From: Phorcus lineatus | Taxonomy: Eukaryota; Mollusca; Gastropoda; Trochida; Trochidae | Direction: 5' to 3' | Assembly: GCA_921293015.1 (NCBI GenBank) | Contig: OV121081.1 | Span: 73,363,022-73,427,021 of the forward strand | Length of the DNA: 64,000 nt | Shown here: positions 35,401 through 49,159 of the stretch, piece after piece | How the letters are laid out: every line of letters begins with the position of its first letter | Position numbering within the stretch: position 1 is the first letter of the stretch | The notes under the pieces: model-generated | What the model was told of the DNA's origin: nothing | What the model saw: only the letters and a program-made list of their open reading frames with translations | Databases searched by the model: none | Made by a program: the position numbers and the translations under genes

Positions 35401-38400
35401 CATCTACATTTTATATGCTCCTAAATTATCAAAGTATTGATCGCTTTTGAACACTGCAGTATAAAAGCTGCAGCATAAAACAATTAATTCAGTCAAATCC
35501 TAGTGATCCCTTATGATCAGTAATTGTTCAGTTGCATGATAGACATAATTGTTCAGCACCAAAAAACCAAACTATTAAAACCTAATGTGAAGTATCAAAC
35601 ATGTATAAGTTAAGTCAAGTTTTCAGTTTGGTTCATAGCATCAAAGTAATCGCACAAACACACAACCTTAGAGTTTGACAAGAACCACTCTACAGTGGTT
35701 TCTCAATATGTAATTGTGAACAAAGTTAGATTTGTGTATGTGTAGTCCCTGTTATACAAACATTTATAACCATAGTCGTGTTGTCACAATTGAATGCTAA
35801 TTTATTATGAATTTGAGCCATTCGTAGACAGAGCATTCTGCGATTACATTCATGTTTTACTTTAAGCATTTATTATATGATAATACATAGTTGGTTAATT
35901 TGACTTTTTTTTCTAATTAACGGCAAAATTTATGAAAGTTGTTATGGTCAGGGATTTATATTTAGCGGAAATTTAGGGAATATAGAAAAGAAATTTGACT
36001 GTCCATCTGTCAGTGTGTGTTTTCTTTTCCGTACAATACAACGAGGATAAGGTCAGTGAAACTTGGTCAACATTAGTCATGTATTGGGGTGGCCTTTTGA
36101 GTTTTTCATTTGAAAATCATACAGTAAGATATCAATAAATAAATAGAGTAAGAGTGTATTGTAGTCCACTTGAACAGAACAAGGAAACTATGAGTATATT
36201 TAATACTACAGAAATATGTCATCTTTTTCCTAATGATTTTCAAACCAAAACGGTGTTGTTGGTGCTATTTTTATATAATATATACTTGTATATGTGTATT
36301 TTCTATCAGACCGAGTACTTTATACAAGTGTGTTGCACACTCAGTTTTTTACATCTATACAAATTGCCTACCCAGAAAGAAAATTGCCTACCCAGAAAGA
36401 AAATGAATCTATATTTCTTTTCGGTTGTTTGATAAAGAATTATCACTCTCACTACTATTGAATACATCTATCCTAAACATTCCTGGTTTTTGAATGTCCG
36501 ATGACATGGTCAGTCGTATTGAGAAATACTCAATGGTTGGTGTTGTATGTGTTGTATGCGTGTATTCTTTTTAGAAAAGGGATACTGACTTAGGCTGTTT
36601 TAAACATCTATCTTTACATTCAGCTGGAAGACTCCGTAAAACATAAAATGCAAAAAAGGCCTCCTGTCATCCATTGTTAAATGTGGAATAATTTTGAAAA
36701 AACCTTATTTTTTCACGATAACAGATGTATTGTCAAGTTAACTGTTAAAGGACAGTGTCTTCTCGCGATCGTTATCTGACACCTTATGTTCATCACAAAT
36801 TTTTAGCACAAGATCAATAGTTGTTGTATTCAGAACTGCAATAACATCACATACATTTCATGAACATGTCGGAAGAAGTTTGCTCTAATTATCTTTTGAA
36901 TTATTAGAAAAATGAACTAGTTCGTGTCCTTTGTGTTAAAAACGTACATTTTAACTCTACAGCATCACCATTAAATCATCAATTTGATGGGTTGGAACAC
37001 TGCTTTTACTGTATTTTGGTCACAAAAAAACCTACGCCAAGATATCAAATTTGGATTTAAATGCTTTTTTAAAAAAATCTTACAATGTCACATTTGCAGA
37101 TGCAAACATGAAACGAGTATATTTGATGATCCTAAATCCTAAATATTTTATGTAAACTGCCTACAAACAACTGGTTAACCATTTTCAGAACTTGTTTTTA
37201 TCAATATCACTGCATAATTTTCCTGCATTGAAATATTATTAACATGACTTATTTATTTTTAAAGATATTTTGATTAAGTGATAAAAATCATATTGGGAAT
37301 TGTTTCTCCTCCGAATTTGGACCATTCCTAATATGATATATTTGATTTATTCCTGTTTTCTGCGAATAAATCAATGATCTTATGACTCTATCACATCTGT
37401 ATATCAGCAATGATTATTGGCATATTTGAGTCAAATGACTTTCTTACGAAAGAATTTATTTGACAAAAATGTTTACCTCTTTCGATACAGTAGTTGGGGT
37501 GCATTAACTAAAAGATCTAAACACCTGATGAGCTGCTTGTGTTTATATTGGTTCCTTTATCTTCCATTAAGTGTTGAGCATGAAAATATGTCGAAAACAA
37601 GTAATTGGATACAATATTGTCTTTCTTGTAAAACCTTCATTTGTTGTTTATAGATAATCAATACGGAAGCTATATTTACCACATGAGTAGGCAGTGTCTA
37701 CATACACAGTCCTAGTAGACGCAGTACATCATCGATCTAACAAAGACAAAGCTATGAAAGCTTATTGCATCTATATGAACTTCTGCAATGCGTACATATC
37801 TTTGAATATCATATGAGAATTGCAAACTTTCATCGAAGAGGACACTACACTTAAAACACTAATTTTGATTGGATGGCAGCAAGGTTTAAATCAGTCAGCG
37901 ATCGAGACAAGTACATTTTAAAGCAATGCGGGGGACGATGCGCTTGTATTGGAACCGAACATCTCTTGAAAGTGGAACAACTACACATTGAGTGACGCAC
38001 GACGTCTATGTTATACATGTATATATTCAGTACCAAGCTGTTGTCAGTTTCCAGAGATACCTGTGTATCCATGTGCTTTCTGGCGTCAGGAATGATGTAG
38101 TTTCAGAACTGTAAATTGAGATCTTTAAGATTAAATATACGTATGTTTTACACAACATTCATAGTGTTAATGTTTTATTATTGTAATTTCTGTTATGGCA
38201 ATTTATGTCTTTGTAAACAAATATATTATGCAATAACAAGTTATTATGCATATTACGGGTTTTTTAATAAATCATAGAAGTATTCCAGATAATATAGTGT
38301 GAATAGATTTTACATAATATTCGTAGATAACATGAACATACTTAGAAAAATTAGCGTCCCATGCTTTACGTTCAAGCATTTCCTGCTTTATGGGTATTTC

Positions 38401-38920
38401 ATAGTTTCAGTCAGTAACGTTAAGGTATCAACATTTAGAAATGAATTCTTTCAGATATTGTTCACTATCAGTCGTATGTATTGTTAAGAAGCTGCTGATG
38501 TATGGTACAAGTTGGATTTGTTTTTGTTGATAATAGCGGACACAATAGTTTCATTCTTAAAACATTGTTTTATTGGACTAAAACTTTCTGCAGTTGGGTA
38601 ATATTTGTTGATATTTCACTGAAACAAATCGTTTAAGGCACATGGAAATTCAAAATCATGACTTATATTTGTATAATGAACACCTTATGTGTAAATGATA
38701 TTAGTGTCAATTCAAGTAATTAGCAAACACTTAATTCAATATTTGTTAAGATTGAAGCTTTATTGTTGTGAGTGGTATATTGATAAGGAAACCTGATCTA
38801 TAGTTTTGTTTGCAATACAGCCTAATATAATGCTTCAGACATGTTAGAACATATTTCAATAATAGGAAAATATTTTTTTATCTATGACCTATGATTCATT
38901 CTAGTTTCTCAAACATAGCT
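32430..38920. other. Long AT-rich stretch, no gene seen
   Basis: Frames at 34282-34497 (-), 36154-36432 (+), 37417-37653 (+), 37851-38072 (-) and 38299-38487 (+) have no recognisable domain. None was seen to be conserved in the duplicated copy. No transposon was recognised apart from the short tandem duplication listed separately. Confidence 0.55.
36361..36400. repeat. Perfect 20-bp tandem duplication
   Basis: AAATTGCCTACCCAGAAAGA occurs twice head to tail (36361-36380 and 36381-36400) without a mismatch, so the event is recent. Confidence 0.97.
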
Positions 38921-40454
38921 GCATCCTCTTTATGCCAATAATTAATTATGTTAAAAATTACCGTTAACATATGTTATCCTAGCCCTGTTCTTGATATGTA
39001 AGTCTTTGCCACAAGGCCATTCATTCATATGGCTGTATATCAATGCACATCGAAATGTTTTTCTAATAGCTTTGTATGTTTGTTAGCTTTGAATGTTTGT
39101 TTCCTTAACGGAAACTAAATCAACCTTTCTCGGAGTGAAAATCACACAAAGCTCAAATAAGCGAAAGATTGTTTTTGTAGCAAGAGTTACAGGACCTAAT
39201 TTAATCAACATCAACATATATATTTCATAAAGGATAGCATTTAGAATGTTTTGAATAATATACATCCAACAAAACTCATGAAAAGTCATGACAGACACGT
39301 ATATTAAGTATTCATTTCACTTCCTCTGTCACTTTAATGCAGTGTAATCCATTCTACTTCTTGGACAATCCTGGCTCGTGGGTATGTCAATAAATCAGCT
39401 TCCATATGCTAGGATTCTGAATTAAGGAATTCAATTGGCCGCTAGGCAATGTAAAATAATAAAACAGTAAGAGAATTTCCAATCTATGACTTTCTTGTTT
39501 CTTTTTTAATCAATTTAATTTGAAAGGTTCCTAAGAACTTGTTCATAAATGAACAACTTTTTCATAGATGTACATTTGTATGCATTGTATTTCATGTAAA
39601 GGAAATAATACTTCAGGTGGGAAAACTTTTTGACAAAATGTATTGAAGTCTCAATACATAAAATTTATATATATTTTTCTATAAAACCAAGCTACCTTCA
39701 ATTGATTCTATTCGATATGGAAGGGAATTTAAGAAACTTTGTTCACTACTGGCGAGTTTAATACTGCTTATCCGGTGCGCTCTTAATATTTCGCTTACGA
39801 TAGAGACTACCACTAATAAACAAAGCATACACCGTCATGTAGAATGAGGAAAAGTGGAAAAGTCTACACAACCCTTGGAAAGAACAACATTAATCTATTC
39901 TTCTCGACACAGAAACGCAAAGATACAATAATAAGCGAGAACCCAGCAACAAAGATCTTCAGATGATGTCCATATTAATCAACTAAAACGTCTTACCTAC
40001 AAGTTAAAACACTGTATGTGACACGTATAATGAAATTAGTTGATCTTCAATCGAAGTGACAGGTACATGTAATGCAAAAGTTAGTATTGTGATAGTGAAT
40101 CCTAGCCAGCTTTGAAAAATGTAAAACAAAATAAATTCATTAAACTCAAATGAATCCAAAGTTATCCAAAATAATTGAATAACGATGTCATTTAAACAAT
40201 TATTTTCTTCCACATACTTTGCATTAATTATTTTTTTGAAGTATCTATCATTAACCGACACTGTTTATAAACAATACAGCCTCGATTGTTAATTATGAGT
40301 TTACTATATTACATTATTGCTATGTCTTTTGCTATATCTCATACTATTTTAAAAAATCCCTCTCTATTTCACTCTGCAAAACTTGATATGCAACAAACCC
40401 TCTAAAGTTATTAGCAAATGCGATCGAATTTCACTCCCTATATTCGTTTGTCTT

Positions 40455-40502
40455 CCTACAGTATGTCCTGGGCTCCAGCAGTCTGAGTTCATTAATGTTA
40501 TT
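40455..40502. other. Highly conserved 48-bp core shared by units A and B
   Basis: These 48 bases align with 53868-53915 without gaps and with four differences, clearly better than the surrounding block. The centre reads CAGTATGTC-TGGGCTCCA. On the minus strand a peptide reading SDCWSPGHTVG would be similar in both copies, but a 1-bp length difference just upstream breaks the shared frame. A conserved non-coding element is the more cautious reading. Confidence 0.4.
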
Positions 40503-40911
40503 GTCTTCTTTTTCACGACAAGGTAGTAACCTATCACATCATATTTCCATTCCATAGTAAAAGCTATTGTTATTTATATTACGTCTCTGCCTTGCCAAAA
40601 TATACGCTGTTGAGCTGCTATTACTTGACAATATCTACCACCAAGCACTACGAATATATACGAACCAGTTGGGGTCTAACGTCTTTTGAGCAATATTTAA
40701 GTCATTAAACACGTGGATGACAAGCATCCAAAATAGAGTGGACAGATCAGGGAGAAAGGGGTCGAGAGAATGAGGGGAAAGTCAGAAAGAAAGGCATAGT
40801 GAGAAAAGGTCAGCAGGTTTTAAAAGGATTCAGATTTGATGTGGCCACTACCTGACAACCTGTCCAGCTTTGGTGCCCCTATCTCGGGGTCTTCGAAGCA
40901 CGAAAACCACC

Positions 40912-42335
40912 ACACGTACAGCTAAATCAGCGTCTTTGAATCCTTCCTACTACCCTGATATCTTTCGGGCCAAATGCCTCGTATGGCTGGCGCAGCTTGG
41001 TTTTCTTGGCTATGTTCACCTGTTATTTTTTCAGGCAATGAAATGTCGTTATGCAAGGAGCTCGAAGCTACCACTCAACATATTTTACCATCCGGGTTGT
41101 GCCGCTGTTGCTGGATGCGAGCGATACGATGGTTTTGGCTTGAAAGAGATCAGGGGATTGTACCCCAAAACCCCTATAACCAGGTGCCCCACAGCTTGCT
41201 AAAACAACACAGACAGTTACTTAGCTGGATTAATGGATTCACCCTAAAAGGTGATTAAGTGTGGAGTAGAAGTGGTAGAGTGGAGCGGCAGTGGTGAAGA
41301 GATTATGGAGATTAAATTGAAAAAAAATGTTAATGAATTAAAGGAAGGAAAATAACAAATTGAGAGGGAAATATTTTCCAAACACAGAAACAACAGTTAA
41401 ATTAATGTTGGAATTTAACAAAATACTGAGAAAAGATGATTTACAGTTGAGATGGTGTTATTTAGTATATAGGTTCTTCATGCAAACAATCATGGCACAA
41501 ACATGGCTGGCCTTCGTAATGTGGAGTTGTGTTGTCTCAGAGAGGAAGCACGCAGGTTCTTTTAGATGTCAAGAGATAGACTTTTGTACATTGGGAGTGT
41601 AGTAGCCGTTCTTTGAATTATTCAGAGCAGGAAAATAACAAATTGAGAAGGAAACATTTTCCAAACACAGAAACAACAGTTAAATTAATGTTGGAATTTA
41701 ACAAAACACTGAGAAAAGATGATTTACAGTTGAGATGGTGTTATTTAGTATATAGGTTCCGTAGTAGCCGTGAATTATTCAGAACATAAACCCAGTGGTG
41801 GCCAATTCCTCGACGCTGTTGGCCATCAGCTTTAACTTGGATGAAGAGAACATTGCCTGTTTGTGACATTTTGATTGACAACATGGACTATGATAGAATG
41901 AACATATGAAAATAAAGGAATAACTTTAAATTTGAAATAATTTTATTAAGACATGAAATATGCGTTGACAAATGTATATATGTAAATGTTTCCACCAACT
42001 AGTATTTATTTTAAATATCAAGTATTGAATGTCCTTTAATTTTGTAAATGTTTATGTGTATGTATGTACATAAGTAAATAATAAGAACATTTGTAATTAT
42101 CTATCATCTACATGTATGTTCATTAAACCTTACACTCAACTATCAATTGTCTCTGTGTTCAATCTGGGTGAGTCCATTGTGTAACAAGCTAGAGATTAGC
42201 AGTGCAGTGGACCATAAACTTGTTTTGATAAGCTGTAGGAGTAATTGGCTGTAGGGGTGATGGGGGAGTACCGATCAGGGTATTATGAAGGAGCGAGAGT
42301 GGATTCATATTCACTGATTGAGCAGGATGGTTCAG
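40912..42335. mobile_element. Inverted-repeat element family X, copy X2 (long)
   Basis: The left end carries GCTAAATCAGCG, GAATCC and CCTTCCTACTACCCTGAT. The right end (about 42264-42335), reverse-complemented, carries GCTCAATCAGTG, GAATCC and GCTCCTTCATAATACCCTGA. These are diverged terminal inverted repeats about 1.4 kb apart. The left 260 bp resemble copy X1 through to GGTTTTGGCTTGAAAGAGAT. The remainder contains a recent internal duplication. Frames at 40870-41202, 40974-41258 and 41360-41602 show no transposase motif. Unit B lacks the element between the flanking homologous blocks. Confidence 0.6.
41349..41788 (+). repeat. Recent direct duplication, 283-bp period
   Basis: About 129 bp at 41349-41477 recur at 41632-41760 with about three or four differences. 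The words GTAGTAGCCGT and GAATTATTCAGA also recur after each copy. Near identity shows this is much younger than the unit A/unit B duplication. Confidence 0.9.
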
Positions 42336-43814
42336 TGAGTGCCTATGTTGGTCTTGTTATCAGCCAGACATACTCATCAGTATAGAAAGGACATTAATGA
42401 TGAAGTTATATGATGGTCCATAACATCACGCATTCATTCAAAATGCCAGAAAAATGACAAAACCTAGTTTTAAATGAAAATCGAACCACATCCTTATATG
42501 TATGTTAAAAAAGAACGTGCATGTTCCATTTACTTTAAAATTTGTTTTTATATAATATTTCTAACACTATCTGATCAACACAGTCGATTCTTCTCTATTA
42601 ATTGACACCTCTTACAAGTTTGGCCTACGTTAATCGGACAACTCTTTTGGTTATCGATGTGTGATCATGAATATATTTAATGTGTCTAATTCATTTTCTT
42701 TCATTTCATCCCATTATGTAAGAGAACATTACGTGAACAGTATTTTGAATATTGATACGGTGAATAGACACATTCATCACTAGGTTAATCTCTGAGAAAT
42801 GTGTTTGAAATATCACTTTTCTTGATACACGCGGTTTTTTTACCAATATATATAAACAAACATGTTGCATATTAATTGTATATCAGATTGTCTTATAGGA
42901 TATTATAGAGTTTTAGTACAATAGATTGGTGGAAGTTCTAAGTAATCTTACCATTTATGTTCCAGCAATGTCCAATGACGAGAGAGTGTACACAGAGATA
43001 TAGGTTATTATCCTAAATACCAATCATGCATGACCCAATATACATTACTTGTTCTCTACTTTCACTCATTATAAATTGTCACTACAGTGGGCATACGTTG
43101 CCTCGCGGCTCTGATAATCAATCAACTTCTAGACATCAAAGCTCTACTGTTACGTATATTTATTCAAATTAACTTTTGATGTTGATCGACAAATGATGTA
43201 CGCTGATGTCTAGAAGAATCCATTATATTAATAAACTCAGATAAAAAGAATTGTCTCTTTATTAGTTTCCGCACTAGAAATCAACATTGAATTTCAAACA
43301 GCCTTACCCCATATTAATTGTTTGGCCAAAAGCACGACCATGCCATTCTCAATAGTTTGGACGTTAAAATTTTCAGCCATATACAGATGGCCATTTTCTC
43401 CCCACAGAGGCAGGCTCCGTCATTACTTCCTATGCAGCCCATGATTTAAAACTCTCTCTTATCGGGTTTCTGGCAGGTTCCCCTAAGGGCAAATATTACG
43501 ACATAAACTACCTTGTAATATTTTAGCCAATGACAAACAACATGCATTTATATTTTGTGTGTCGTCACATTGGCCTATGCATTGATGCAGTCGCTACATA
43601 AGTGATTTGTATTATGAAAAGAAGACTCAAAGTCGGAAGTTAAGCTTTCAGACAGCATGCGGGATTAACTGAGGCGATTTAAAGGATACATTTTGAAATG
43701 ACGCCGCTATTAGCACAACTTATTTGATTGCATCCGATCAGGCTACTACATTTATAACCCGATATTTTTTTATGAATTATAACAGAGCTATCTCTGTTGG
43801 AAGAGAATGAAGAA

Positions 43815-45105
43815 TAGCCTGAATCTCATAAAAATAATAATAAAGAAATGCTGACAATCAACTATCTATACTAAGGACTCCCCAATTTCGGGCGTATTCA
43901 AGTTTTAAAAAAATCTTTTCTATTAATTTGTTTGTTAGAAGTCATACATATGGTGAACTGAGAATTGAAACTATTATTTATTAACGATTTAGCCAAATAA
44001 CAGGCTCTTAGAAGAAACTGTTAATTTTTCGAGGGTAAATCCAGGGCTAGGAAGTATTTGTTGGGAACAATAAAGTGTACTTTTATTTTGAATTAGAATT
44101 CCAAAAACTTAAAATGAACTTTGTTTGATGATACTAGTATCTATTTCCAACGAAACTATAAGTGTTACCTTTGTTGGTTTGTGAAGAGCAAAAATGATTA
44201 TGACAATTGATTTGACAAACAATGTATACATATTCCATGGATTTGTAGTAATATACCTGTCCCCAAATAGTCACTAAGTTTAGGTCTCTGACAAAACGCT
44301 TTACATTGCATTGTTAACTGTGATCGAAAAATTATTTGATAACATGTTATGGCTCATTGCTTTTTTAAAAATTTTATTATCAATATAACTGGATAACTAT
44401 GCCTCGTGGACAGACAATATGTCATGCACAAAGAATTGTTCATAATGCAATACCAGTTGTCAGTAACCAACAGCATTACAACAGATATACATTCATTTTG
44501 TTTTCAAACTACTCTTATTGGTGTCGGTTTACATGAAAACTCTCTGAGGCAGAGATATTGAGCTTCCTGTTGTTTCTGATGCTAAGCTTTTTTTAGATGT
44601 CTAAATAATCATCTGCTGTGCCAAGTATTTTCCTTTTAATTTGTTGCTGATCGCCGACATACCAAGCCCTCGTCAAAAACTGTCAAAACGTTTAATTTCT
44701 TCTTGTTCCTTGTTAAGACAGATTAGGTTGATGTTGTTTAGATAAACTGTCCATATTTGAATAAATGTGAATGACATCCAACACTAGCTGTACAAGGTAA
44801 CTTAAAAACAATAACTGGCTTCAATCCCAGACAGTATGTACATTTTTATTTCATTGAATCAATAAACAAGTCAAACGCAGAACTCTTTGTTTAATTAAGT
44901 GTTAAACGTCAGATGCGTCAGTGTCAGAAATGTTGTGAGCAGCTTCTTATATTGGCACAAAACATGATTGATGATATTATCAATTGGATCTAAACATATA
45001 TGAAACATCATCACTTTTTCTATGGATTGTAATTTAATTTGAAATTGTAAATTCATTAGGAAAATCTTTTGCTTCACATTAAAACCCAGATGTTGAGATG
45101 TGAGT
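43815..45105. other. Unit A interior, no gene seen
   Basis: Only AT-rich sequence without recognisable genes or elements was found. The frame at 44895-45077 (-) has no recognisable domain. Confidence 0.5.
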
Positions 45106-45599
45106 GTTTTATTTCATCAAAGGAAACAGCTCATCATCATATTCAGAGGCTGACATTTTTGGGGTTATTTGATTTTGTCTTAATCGTCATATACTTTCAA
45201 TTAGAGATATGCTTAAGTGAATGGTATCACCTTTGAACTCGAAAATTACCCCAGCATGTACAAGGGATCTACTAGACGTCTAGATGAAGTTTACATCTGG
45301 TTTAAACGTCTATTCAATATACTCATTAAATTGCCGAAGCCTAGAGGTTGATTAAATGTCTAATAGACGCCTAAATTACATAATTTAATTTCATAACATT
45401 ATTCAAATTTTCTTCCTAATTTCCTTTGTAAGATTTTTTGTGTATAAACAAACCTACTTTTGGTACATAATATTGATGTATTTCTATCACTTAAGACTAA
45501 TATTACAATATCTTTGGAAATACATAAGGTATTTCTATTACAAGATTAATAATACGCAAAGAAAAGTATATAGAGATTCAAACTTCAATCCAGATCGAA

Positions 45600-45885
45600 T
45601 TTGTTGTTATTGCAATGCAAGGAAAAGTTGTCCATGCAGACACCGCTTTATATCTCCACATATATACAACGAACCTTTTTCCTTGTTTTACGAACAAAGG
45701 GAGCGGGACATATTTTGTTTCTGGAAATTATCGTATCATGTGTGACGTTCCCAAGTTCTTTTGTCAACAGTTTACGATACGACTTTTTTTCTGTATGGAA
45801 GATTTTTCTGTATCGGGTTTTGGCTTGGAAGAGATCAGGTTAATAGGATTCCTATACGCTGATTTAGCAGGATGGTTCATAAATA
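45600..45885. mobile_element. Inverted-repeat element family X, copy X3 (partial)
   Basis: The right part, at 45816-45880, reads GGTTTTGGCTTGGAAGAGAT, ATAGGATTCC, CGCTGATTTAGC and AGGATGGTTCA. It matches the right end of X2 and, inverted, X2's left end. The left end is unclear. The overlapping frames of 80 to 123 codons at 45440-45986 cross it and share only repeat-derived words with frames in X2, so they are not genes. Confidence 0.5.
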
Positions 45886-46029
45886 AAAGCTTCTCTATTT
45901 ATATTACTGAAACATATAGATCCGTGGCCAAATTCGTCTTTTTGATAATAAAGAATATAATGATTGTGAAGAAGATAATGATTTAGCATTTCTAAGGTTA
46001 AGTATCTCACAAATGAATGCAAACAAGAA

Positions 46030-46500
46030 ACAATATTTCTTTATCAAACAAACTAGTTAGATATAAAAGACATTTACAACAACATAACGATAATAGTATA
46101 AAACAACAATGATGAAATCATAGAATATGAAAGGGATGTGTTTTGAACATCTTTAAGTTTTGCACAGTGGGGAATATAAGTTACAGCAATATTGCAAAAA
46201 ATTAGTATCAATAGATCTGGTCTTCTTGTCTGCTGGTATCCCCAAGTTCTCGTTAAGCAGCTGCTCCTCTCGCGAGACCTATTTCCTAATCTCGATTCAG
46301 AAAACATACTCTATGATTTCCTTGTAAATGACAGATGTTGTTCTTATATAAGACCTGTATAGGAAATGAAGATAAGATATGAATAAGACGAGTTTGAGGA
46401 TCTCAAAATTTTCTCATGTACTGTATTCTGTAATCAATACACCATGCAGAACTCAGTGTAAGTTAATACGTCATATAATGACATTTATCTGGTAAAGAAA
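46030..46500 (-). repeat. Block inverted relative to unit B
   Basis: The reverse complement of this block matches 60680-61140. Shared pieces in order are AACTTACACTGAGTT with AACTTACGATGAGTT, GCATGGTG-ATTGATTACA with GCATGGTG-ATAGATTACA, ATCTTATCT, GCGAGAGG-GCAGCTG, GATACCA and TCATATTCTATGATTT with TCATGTCTTATGATTT. The blocks on both sides (45110 and 46640) match unit B in direct orientation, so only this segment of about 450 bp has turned over. The minus-strand frame at 46074-46307 is not open in the paralogue. Confidence 0.75.
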
Positions 46501-47349
46501 ATGTTCTACATTGATGTATTTAAGGGACCTGTACAATTCCCGAAAGTAATTTCATCAGGATATAATTGAGAAATCATATATTCTATAAATCAGTCAAATA
46601 TGTTTATAGATCAAATGTATAACCCAGTCGCTGTTTTAAATTTAGAACCGTCATATCCTTATTGTAATATTACTGATATGTGTAGATACTTTTCTAAATT
46701 ATCAATGCTCATTGTAGACATCGCTCAACATAAAAAAGGTCACTGTTTTCAACAAGAAACTTACAGAATATAAGGTAAACTTGTGTATCCAGATGACTTT
46801 TTCTTTGTTTTTCGTTTTGATGTGTAGACCACCATGATTATTAGCCTTATCTTGATAATACTTCCAAATAAAATCAACACCTCAAACTGTTTGAATTAAA
46901 GGGGGAGAAATCGGATGTATTCACTAAGTATTTCATCTTTAAAAGTGGTAATATGCTAGTCTAAAAATAAAAAATAAATCGAATCATATCAAACAGTTGT
47001 GTTTTGCTTCTTTATTATCAGAAGAAGTCAGTTATCTGCGCAGACAGGGAGGTAGACAAGAAAAATTATGTATTTCTTATATAGTAATGCCCTTCCATCA
47101 ATTATGGAGGAAACGAATAATAAACCGAGATTCTATCATGTTGCCGTCTTCTTATTCCAGGGTGTCCTCTTTCACTCTGTCAACAAAATTCGTATTACAA
47201 TAATTTTACAAGAATTCTTCTTTCATTCGTTATTCTCTAAAATTTCAAAACATATACTTTTACTCCAGGTTCATAGAAAAAGGTTCTGTGACCTATCATT
47301 TAGAAAGACATAAGGGTTCTGATTATTATATTGGTCTCTTTAATACAAT

Positions 47350-49155
47350 ACAGGTGTTCCAATGAAAATATGCTATTGTCAACATTCAGTATCAGAGAAA
47401 CAAATTTGTATATGAATATGTATAAGAAAAGACAATAAAGTTGTGTTGTTTATCGTTTTATATCTTATAAAAATGCTTGTTTATAAAAAATTGGACAGAT
47501 TCATAATATTCTTAGTATTATAATCAGAAGTAGGTACACATCACCTCTCATAGTAAAGTTCTTAAAATAATTCTATTGAATATATTGCCGTCTATTTTCA
47601 ACAATCAATGTACATTTTAAACATTATCTGCTACAGATATGCTCCTCTCGCAACGTTACTGACATTGTTACTGCAAACTAATGTTTCTCTCGAACAATCT
47701 GTCTGCTTTACTGATATCCCGTGGTACACATGAAGTGACGTAAATATTCCCCTGGGACCTCTGTTGTATGGTTATACGCTTCGCAATCCTCCCCTAGATG
47801 AAAGATTCTGGATCTCTCTTAATTTCGTATCCTTGAATCTATATATGTACACACAGCACTTGCCAAAATAAACGTTTCGACATTCGCAGATTTAGATATC
47901 AGTTAGTCTGAACTTTTTATAGGTTTCCTGATTAAGATCCCATATAGGTTAAATTTCAGCAGGAAATTTAACAAACAGATACATAAATAGTTCGACGCTT
48001 CCTTCAAGATTGCACTATTTTACAAAGTATGACTTTTCAAAACACATGGAATTGTAATTCGTTCAACTATCTAATGCTTCATGATTACTTGAAAATTACA
48101 TAAAGAAAAATACAAAGAACTCATGAAAGATGTGTCATTTCCCATTATTTGCTAGATATTGCCCAATAAGTCAAATGGATCAATACCCTAGACAGCAGAA
48201 AACAGTAGAATAATTAACAAGGAGACACACGAATCTCTTAAGGAAGGGGAATGGATACAAGATTAAGAACATTAAACAACCTCCTTTGTTTGGTAAATGC
48301 ACGATGTTTATGTTTATATGCTTATTTATCCTACCTGATGAAGGAGTAAGGGTACACTCCGATATATCATGAATTGCACAATAAAGAAGTTGTTATTCTA
48401 AAATTTGTGTCTTCCTAAGAAGGAACAGGATAGGCTAGGATGCAATTCTTAACGGTGCATAATAAGGACACGTTGTGATAAAGACAGCTGTAATCTCAAA
48501 ACACATTGATTATTTGAATTGGTATTTGCAAAACCTTAATCAACCATCAACGCAGCTGCCAGAATGACCTGAATGAACACGTTTGCAACAGATGTATGCT
48601 GCATTTCTAGAACTTGTTTTCTGGAATAGATTTGAAAACTATACCGCTTGGAAACTCCAAATTTGGTATTGATGTTACCCGTGGTCAAATAGACAGAAAA
48701 ATAAACAAATAAAATTTGAGTTTGTAAACATTTTTATCCTGAATTTTGGCCAATCATATTATTTCTATTTCCCTGTTGCAAAAATAAGACGACAATTTAA
48801 CAAATTCTCTCATCATAAAATATTGGCAATAAATGATTCATGTGTATCTTGATCCATTGCGATTCAGCTGAGCGTTTCACTTTTACAATTTTCTTGTTTG
48901 AAAAACTTGTACCGATTATGTTGAAATAATTGGAATATCTATATAAGGTAAAATTGCTAAATTGATAGTAATTAGCAGAGCTTAATCTGGTTTACTAACT
49001 CGTTTTCTGCCTTTTGAAATTCGACATCAGTCATGCATGTTTTCAAAATAATTTTTCTTTAGTTCAAAGTCTAATGAACGCACTGTACTATGCAAATAGT
49101 GATGCATAAGAAGATTTTTTATGAAGGCATACTTGAAAGATTTAACTATGCTTGT
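47350..49155. other. AT-rich DNA, no gene seen
   Basis: No coding frame or recognised element was found. Unit B has no obvious counterpart for most of this stretch; the corresponding gap there is only about 0.65 kb. Confidence 0.5.
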
Positions 49156-49159
49156 TCAA

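Larger units (their letters stand above)
38930..47345 (+). repeat. Segmental duplication series II, unit A
   Basis: Ordered blocks match unit B: 38930-39330 with 52530-52890; 40260-40650 with 53700-54065; 42830-43275 with 57105-57555; 45110-45215 with 59855-59965; 46640-46780 with 61250-61440; and 46980-47340 with 61670-62230. The offset grows from 13.6 to 14.9 kb, as expected from insertions private to one copy. One block is inverted (listed separately). Open frames such as 39083-39298 (-), 40004-40261 (-), 40364-40555 (-) and 46997-47203 (+) are not kept intact in unit B, so no gene is called. Confidence 0.75.

Noticed and set aside
40364-40555. 63-codon minus-strand frame including SDCWSPGHTVG, conserved in unit B.
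   Set aside because: A one-base length difference breaks the shared frame just upstream in unit B. I kept the conserved core as a non-coding observation instead.
45440-45986. Three overlapping frames of 80 to 123 codons, the longest in this part of the window.
   Set aside because: They cross the family X element, match no known domain and share only element-derived words with frames in X2.
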